DNA of 64,000 bases from Diospyros lotus. Lineage: Eukaryota; Streptophyta; Magnoliopsida; Ericales; Ebenaceae. Under the pieces are notes generated by a model, which searched no databases, was not told the DNA's origin, and saw nothing but the letters and a program-made list of their open reading frames with translations. The DNA lies in NCBI RefSeq assembly GCF_014633365.1, contig NC_068341.1, positions 372,001 through 436,000 on the forward strand. Direction: 5' to 3'. Shown in pieces: positions 57,654 to 64,000 of this stretch; position 1 is the first letter of the stretch; each line of letters begins with the position of its first letter. The translations under genes and the position numbers were made by a program.

Positions 57654-60600
57654 ATGGCGTCCCATCATGAAGTATTAATGGTGTCTGCTCTCTCGGTTCT
57701 ACTGGGATTTTTATTGGTGCTCGTTCATGCCCAAATTCCTACCACTCTCGATGGCCCCTTCACCCCCGTCACTGTTCCTCTCGACAAGTCCTTCCGCGGC
57801 CACGCCGTAGACTTGCTACACACCGATCCTCGGCTGCAGAGAACAGTCAAAGGGTTTGAGCCTGAGCAAATATCAGTTTCCCTCTCTTCCACTTACGATT
57901 CTGTTTGGATATCTTGGATCACTGGTAACTTTTTTTTTTTCCTTATCTTCAACCTATAATTCTCTCCTATCTATCTACCTATCTATCCATAGATTGAATT
58001 TTATACATACATACATACATACATACATGGGCAGGGGACTTCCAGATTGGGAACAACATTAAGCCACTGAATCCGGATACTGTTGCAAGTGTTGTTCGAT
58101 ATGGGAGGTTACATTTTGCATTGATTCACCAAGCAACTGGTCACTCTCTCATATACACTCAACTTTACCCTTTTGAAGGTCTTCAGAACTACACTTCTGG
58201 AATCATACACCATGTCCGTCTCACTGGTATTTACTTATAATTGCCACCCTAAAACTTATTTCTTCTGTCGAACTGTCTATATATGTTTATGTCGAAGATT
58301 TACCTTAAGCTTTGGTTCACAACTTCAGAATTAATTACCATTACCATGTGTGTCCTTCCATAGATTCAAACAAGCAGCATGGGCATATATATGCTAACTA
58401 AAAGCCCAAACTGCTAAACATCTGTTTTTCTCTGTCCCCATAATTGTATTAGGATGATTAAACCAATCCATAAATTTTTCAGGCTATATGTTTTGTATTA
58501 AGATGGTTAAGACATATTTTTCGAGCTTTTTCTTCTCCTTTTTGCTCGCAGGCTTGCAGCCTGACACAGTTTATTATTACCAATGTGGGGATCCTTCTAT
58601 ACGAGCAACAAGTGATGTGTTGTATTTCAGAACAATGCCTGTTTCTGCTCCCAGAAGTTATCCAAACAGAATAGCAGTGACGGGAGACCTGGGTCTCACA
58701 TATAATACGACTTCAACAATCAGCCACTTGAGGAGCAACTATCCCGATCTTGTTCTACTGGTTGGCGACGTTTCTTATGCTAACTTGTATCTCACAAATG
58801 GCACGGGGGCTGACTGCTACTCTTGCTCTTTTTCACAAACTCCCATTCATGAGACCTATCAGCCTCGTTGGGATTACTGGGGCAGGTAATTAATTAATGA
58901 TCCATCCCTAATATTTTCTCCAGTATTAAATGTTATTTTAATTTGGGTACCACAAAACAGTATTAAGCTTAAAGAAATCTAAGTCGACTAAACTCGATAG
59001 GTTTACAGGAATTCGGTTAATATTATAGATAATAAACATTCAGGTAGCCCAAGGTGTACACAAAGGTGTACCAATAGCATTATCCAATAACTAACATGAA
59101 ACTTCAGATGCAACGTTTGTCAGAAATCATAAAAGATGTGTTAATGGTTAGAGGGCTTCAGATATTTATGGGCGTCTAGAGTTGAGTAAAAGCCAATGAT
59201 TAGCGGTTCAGAGGGCCATTCATATGAAAACCCTTTTGATTCAATAGCAGGAACAAACGATTAAAATGTGCTGGCTAGACCATGAAGCTTCCGTTTTCTT
59301 CACTTCAAGTGAAAGTGATATCTAGTTTCTCCTTAAAATTCTTCACATATTCTTTTTATGGGAAAATTCATATCTTGGGATGGTCTACTTCAGGTTTATG
59401 CAGCCTCTGGTATCTAAAGTTCCAATAATGGTGGTAGAAGGAAACCATGAAATAGAACTACAGGCAGAAAACAAGACATTTGTGGCTTACAGTTCTCGAT
59501 TTGCATTCCCATCTGAGGAAAGCGGATCTTCATCCACATTCTATTATTCTTTCAATGCCGGAGGCATACATTTCATAATGCTCGGGGCCTACATTGCTTA
59601 CAATAAATCGGGTAAATTTATCGATTCAATCTTCTACCATTGCCATAACATTTTATTGATACAATTAATTACTCATTGTTTGTCTTCGAGGAATGCTTTT
59701 CATCAGTCATTTCTTTTAGCACAATGTGGTATAACTCATAATAACAATTTATACTGGCCCATCGGTAACATCTCTGGTTTCCCCATCACAGCCGATCAGT
59801 ACAAGTGGTTGGAGAGAGACCTCGCAAAAGTTGACAGAGAAATGACTCCATGGTTGATAGCTACGTGGCATCCACCTTGGTACAATAGCTACAAGGCACA
59901 TTACAGAGAGGCAGAGTGTATGAGAGTGGCAATGGAAGAACTACTCTACGAATATGGTGTCGATCTGGTCTTTAATGGACATGTAAGTATCTATTGTTCT
60001 CGGCTTCTGTTAACATATTTTTTTCCATGTACAATATGAATCCAGTGAATTAACATCACCGAACCTTAATTTCACCAAGTGTGGTTAGCTAGCCTACATA
60101 GACCCCATCTTCTGTAAGGGCGGTATACTCCCAAGTCATGCCTAATAGTTTCCAACTAAGTTTTATTTGGTTTCCAACAAAATCTATTCTTATCAACTGT
60201 TGGAATTTTAGAGACATTAGTAGCTATCAAGTTAACGAACAAAAGCTGAAAAAAAACATGAATGTGAAAGGTTGTAATCTCATTTTTTATTCATATCATC
60301 ATACCTTTAAATAGGCAATACATGTCAATTGAATAACAAGAAAATAAGATTTATTGTTGGATTTAAATTTAAAAAACGAAATTATCTCAACCCACTAAAT
60401 CAATAAACATAATTTTGATCCAATCAATCCACTAAATCAGTAAACAGATTTTTGACCCAATCAACCCACTAAATCAGCAATTTTGAATCAATATTCAACA
60501 TCAACCTTCAAGGTGGGACGTGTACCTTCCTCATTTGTGACTCTGGAAATGCAATCCGATTATGTCAATAACCAGAATAAGAGCATTCCATCGAACAACT

Positions 60601-61870
60601 TCAAGTCTAGGAACATTGAATGAACTGTTACTGAAGTCCTGTAATTGGTGCCGCTCAATAGTAGCATAATAACAATGAAAATGATAAATTAGCAACAAAA
60701 AAAAAAAGAAAGAAAGAAAGAAAGAAAGAAACGAAGATGATATACAAGAAATAGCTCAACGAAGTATGGGCATTAACTGTATAAATGAAAAGAAACAAGA
60801 GCACATGCGCCAATTAATGGTGATGTTTCTAACTGGTTGCAAAGACCAACAGGTTCATGCATATGAGAGGTCCAACAGAGTATATAACTATACCTTGGAT
60901 CCCTGTGCTCCTGTTTATATCACAATTGGTGATGGTGGCAACCGAGAGAAGATGGCAATCCCACATGCAGATGCACCCGGTAATTGTCCAGACCCATCCT
61001 CCACGCCCGATGATTACATGGGTGGATTCTGCGCGTACAATTTTACATCCGGCCCATCAGCAGGCAAGTTTTGTTGGGATCGGCAGCCTGATTATAGTGC
61101 ATACAGGGAAAGTAGCTTTGGCCATGGGATTCTAGAGGTACCCATCTCTTTCTCTGTCTCTGGCGCATTGCATTTGATCATTTAAATCCTGCAGATAACT
61201 TCTGCAAGCCTTTCAAATTAGAGACTTACTGCTTGGCACAAAAATCATATTTGAAGGATTAATATATATATATATATATATTTGCTGACGGATATTTCTA
61301 AGTGTTAGTAACAATCTTCCTAACAAGAAAAAAGAATGGAATTCAAAATGTATCTTTCTTATATTTGGATGACTCGTAGAGTCTCTTTGGTTTATCCTCT
61401 AGAATTTCAAACTCATGGTGACAGTTGCACTGCACAGGTGAAAAATGAAACTCACGCTTTGTGGACTTGGCACCGGAACCAGGACATGTACAATATGTCT
61501 GGAGATCAGATTTACATCGTTCGACAACCTGAAAGGTGCCTGGTGGAAGGCAAGGTAATGAATCTAAGTACTGGAACAAACAAAGGAAGCCCATTACAAA
61601 AAACAAGATAGTTCTTTGATGATATGGATATATAACTATCTAAGTGCATTGTTAGGTCCCAACTGAGATAGGCCTTAGAAGCCGAGCGTAAAACTCTTTA
61701 TAAAGATAAAATGCTGCACTTGTTCTTCATCAAAAACATAAATCACCATCTAGACGAGCATTCTAAAATACCAAGAAAGCCACCCGATATTTTGCTGTTC
61801 TTCATAATATATACTATACATGCACTTGACATGCCATTTTTGGCCTTTTCAGGTTAAAACGTCTCCATAA
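57654..61870 (+). CDS. purple acid phosphatase, PAP15/phytase-like
   Basis: Eight exons: 57654-57924, 58035-58226, 58552-58885, 59394-59611, 59792-59982, 60853-61137, 61438-61554 and 61853-61870. All phases fit and give 541 aa. A hydrophobic stretch, residues about 7-26 (SVLLGFLLVLVHA), should be a secretion signal. A fibronectin-like N-terminal domain (SVSLSSTYDSVWISW to YFRTMP) precedes the metallophosphatase. All five metal-ligand motifs are present: GDLG (D200), GDVSY (D227, Y230), GNHE (N283), ATWH (H365) and GHVH (H402, H404). Plant enzymes of this size hydrolyse phosphate esters; the PAP15 branch acts on phytate and in ascorbate supply. Likely secreted or vacuolar, with an Fe-Zn or Fe-Mn centre. 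The PAP15 assignment rests on the N-terminal IPTTLDGPF style and is from memory. Confidence 0.92.
60198..60500. mobile_element. 303-bp solo LTR in phosphatase intron 5
   Basis: The segment begins TGTTGGAATTTTAG and ends ATATTCAACA. It has TGTTG/CAACA inverted ends and is flanked by TCAAC on both sides (60193-60197 and 60501-60505), a perfect 5-bp target duplication. The size and termini fit a Ty1/copia solo LTR. It contains repeated CCACTAAATCA(G/A)TAAAC words and no ORF. Confidence 0.8.
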
Positions 61871-62111
61871 GAGTCAAGCTCATGGATAATGCATTTGAAA
61901 GACGACAAGCCGTACAGAAGATGCATATTCTGAAGCAGATAATAAACACGGGGGGTTGCGTTTGATTGTTGCAACCATTACCCTGTAGTCTAAACTAATG
62001 GAATTGTTGTAACCATTACCCTGAAGTCTAAACTAATGGAAACTAGAAAAAAAAAAAAAAATCCCAGCTGAAATACAGAACCGTCGACGTTTTGTTTTAA
62101 TAATTGAATTC
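61871..62111 (+). repeat. 3' region of the phosphatase gene with a tandem duplication
   Basis: Two copies of a unit of about 38 bp, GTTG(C/T)AACCATTACCCTG and TCTAAACTAATGGAA, lie in tandem at about 61967-62041, shortly after the stop codon and probably in the 3' UTR. An A run follows near 62049. Confidence 0.7.
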
Positions 62112-64000
62112 TGTTGAGCTGTGCAACTTGTGTTGCTATATTTGTGTTGAAAAAGATACAAAAAATTTCTTTAATAGCTAGTTAATCTCTTTTGAATTTT
62201 AATTGCTTAGTTTGAATAATTCAATTCAGCTGAGTTCAAGTCATATTAGTTGCTATTTTTTAGGAGAAAATCATATTTTTTCTGTTGATATATTGCTATA
62301 AATTATGTCAGTTTAATGAGAATTGATTATTAGTTTTTCAAACGTCCTTTGCTCTCTGATCTCCGTGTTAATTCCTTCAAATTGGTATCAGAGCCTTATT
62401 GATCTTAAGAGTCTGTGTTTGAAAGTGAGTGAATCCAATGAGGAACCTTTTCTTTTACAAAAAACTAAACATCTAGTCTTCAAGTCAGATTACAGCTATG
62501 GCAGGAAACAATTTCATGTCAGCACCACCTATTTTTACAGGTGAAAATTATTAGATTTGGACAGTGAAGATGGAGTCATACTCGCAAGCAAGTGATTTAT
62601 GAGATGTGGTAACAACTGAAACACCACCATTACTCAAATCACAGAGAACAGGACAGCAACAAGAAAGGGGCATAAGGCCAAGACCTGCATTCACTCAGCA
62701 GTTTTAGATGATGTTTTCACAAGGATTATGGCTTGTACTACAGCAAAGCAAACTTCGGATACGCTCAAGGAGACATTTTAAGGAAGTGAAAGAACTAGGC
62801 AGATGCAAATATTAAATCTCAAAAGGGATTTTGAGATTCTAAAGATGGAAGAGCTTGAAAGTATAAAACAGTACTCAGACAAGTTAATGTCTGTAGCAAA
62901 CAAAATTAGATTGATGGGAGAAGAGCTAACTAACAAAAGGATTGTAAAGAAGGTGCTGGTGAGTCTACCCGAAAGATTTGAGGCAAAAATCTCATCTCTT
63001 GAGGATTCAAGAGACATTAATCAAATGACTCTAAGCTATTAGGAAAAATGGGGAGACTGAAGGTGCATTTCAAGCAAAGGAAAAAGCTCAGACTCAATCA
63101 AGTGGCAAAGGCAAAAAGCAGTTCTAGAATAAGAAGAACAGAAAGGAGGATGAAAACAACAATGATGGTGGCAAAAAAAAGGAAATTTTCTCCATGTCCA
63201 CACTGTAAGAAAACATCACACTTATAGAAATATTGTTAGTTTAGACTTGATATTAAATGCAGGTCTTGTAATCAGCTGGGCTACATGGAGAAAGTCTTCA
63301 AAAATAAACAACAAGGCACACAACAGGCACAAGTTGCTAATCAACAACAAGAGGAGCAATTGTTTGTGGCAACCTGTTTTGCAAGCAGCAGAACTAGTGA
63401 AGCTTGGCTTATTAATAATGGTTGCACTCATCATATGACTTATGATGAGACCATATTCAAAGAACTTTACAGATCATATGCTTCCAAAGTTAGAATTGGG
63501 AATGGAGACTATATTGATGTCAAAGGCAAAGGGAATGTAGCTATTGAAACTAGTTCAGGTATAAAACTCATGTCTGGTGTTTTATTTGTACTTAATATTG
63601 ATCAAAAATTGTTGAGTGTGGGACAACTGGTTGCAAATAACTATTCTTTGTCTTTCAAAGATAAAGTATGTGTGATTTTGATTATATAGGAAATGAGATG
63701 TTCTCAATTGAGATGAAAGGGACAAGCTTTATATTAGATTGTGTGCAAGCAGATTCTTGTGCATATCCTAGCTAGTTCTCTTGATCAATATCAGCTTTGA
63801 CATAAAAGATTGGGACATTTTCATTATTCTACTGTCACCTTTATGCATAAGAATCAGCTTATACAAGATTTATCTGGTGTTGAAGAAGAAACTAGAGTTT
63901 GTGAAGTCTGTCAACTTGGGAAGCAATCTAGATTGCCATTTCCACAAAACAAGACTTGGAGAGCAATGGAGAAACTTCAATTTGTTCATACACATACAGA
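62112..64000 (+). mobile_element. degenerate Ty1/copia retrotransposon, cut by the window end
   Basis: A primer-binding site TGGTATCAGAGC at 62383-62394 follows an LTR-like stretch that may run from about 62112 (TGTTGAG) to 62379. Gag (62530-63260) shows the UBN2-type segment FEILKMEELESIKQYSDKL and a CCHC knuckle broken by a stop (CPHCKKTSH, stop, KYC). Protease follows (AWLINNGCTHHMT, about 63402-63440), with the catalytic DSG changed to NNG. A gag-pre-integrase zinc region (CEVCQLGKQSRLPF, about 63900-63942) marks the start of the integrase domain. Order protease-integrase is the copia arrangement. Stops and frameshifts make this copy inactive. Confidence 0.85.

Overview
The window is nuclear DNA of a flowering plant, most likely a woody eudicot. 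Evidence: GT-AG introns, plant-type gene families, an AT-rich base composition, and plant Ty3/gypsy and Ty1/copia retrotransposons primed from the initiator-Met tRNA. I cannot name the species. All gene models come from reading exons, splice sites and phases by eye. In the four intact genes every junction keeps phase and the joined exons have no internal stop.

Layout from left to right. At 1-978 is the 3' part of an LTR (Del/Tekay-like ends) that abuts the first visible exon of a protein O-fucosyltransferase gene (980-5250, +). That gene carries two apparent frameshifts and looks like a decaying or 5'-truncated copy. A Mutator-type MITE lies at 6429-6734. Next come two collinear minus-strand genes. 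The first is a TBC-domain RabGAP like TBC1D13 (7479-25585, 458 aa). The second is a protein with two C2H2-like zinc fingers, a UBA domain, a coiled coil and a PUB domain (26665-45182, 410 aa). Both have very large introns filled with transposons.

The 11.85-kb intron 3 of the TBC gene holds two retrotransposons. One is an old Reina-like chromovirus on the minus strand (13185-18546). The other is a young, nearly intact CRM-like chromovirus on the plus strand (19170-24537), with 420-bp LTRs, a perfect 5-bp target duplication and a single premature stop. The 9.2-kb intron 6 of the UBA/PUB gene holds a second Reina-like chromovirus (32377-40251, +). Its RNase H region is itself interrupted by a 2.4-kb solo LTR (35838-38248).

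From 45.2 kb the UBA/PUB gene and a plus-strand VPS38/UVRAG-like gene (45799-53091, 358 aa) diverge from a shared interval of about 0.6 kb. VPS38 is a subunit of the endosomal PI3-kinase complex. Then follow about 4.5 kb of AT-rich, repeat-rich intergenic DNA containing a 594-bp foldback MITE (54009-54602), and a purple acid phosphatase gene (57654-61870, +, 541 aa, PAP15/phytase-like) with all five metal-binding motifs and a 303-bp solo LTR in intron 5. The window ends inside a degenerate Ty1/copia element.

No rRNA, tRNA or CRISPR was seen. The host genes suggest membrane trafficking and ubiquitin-linked quality control (RabGAP, UBA/PUB, VPS38), but any functional link between them is inference. 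The most interesting material is the TE biology: the nested and solo LTRs with clear target duplications, the almost intact CRM-like element whose reading frame runs into its 3' LTR, and several foldback elements, two of them with 9-bp target duplications.
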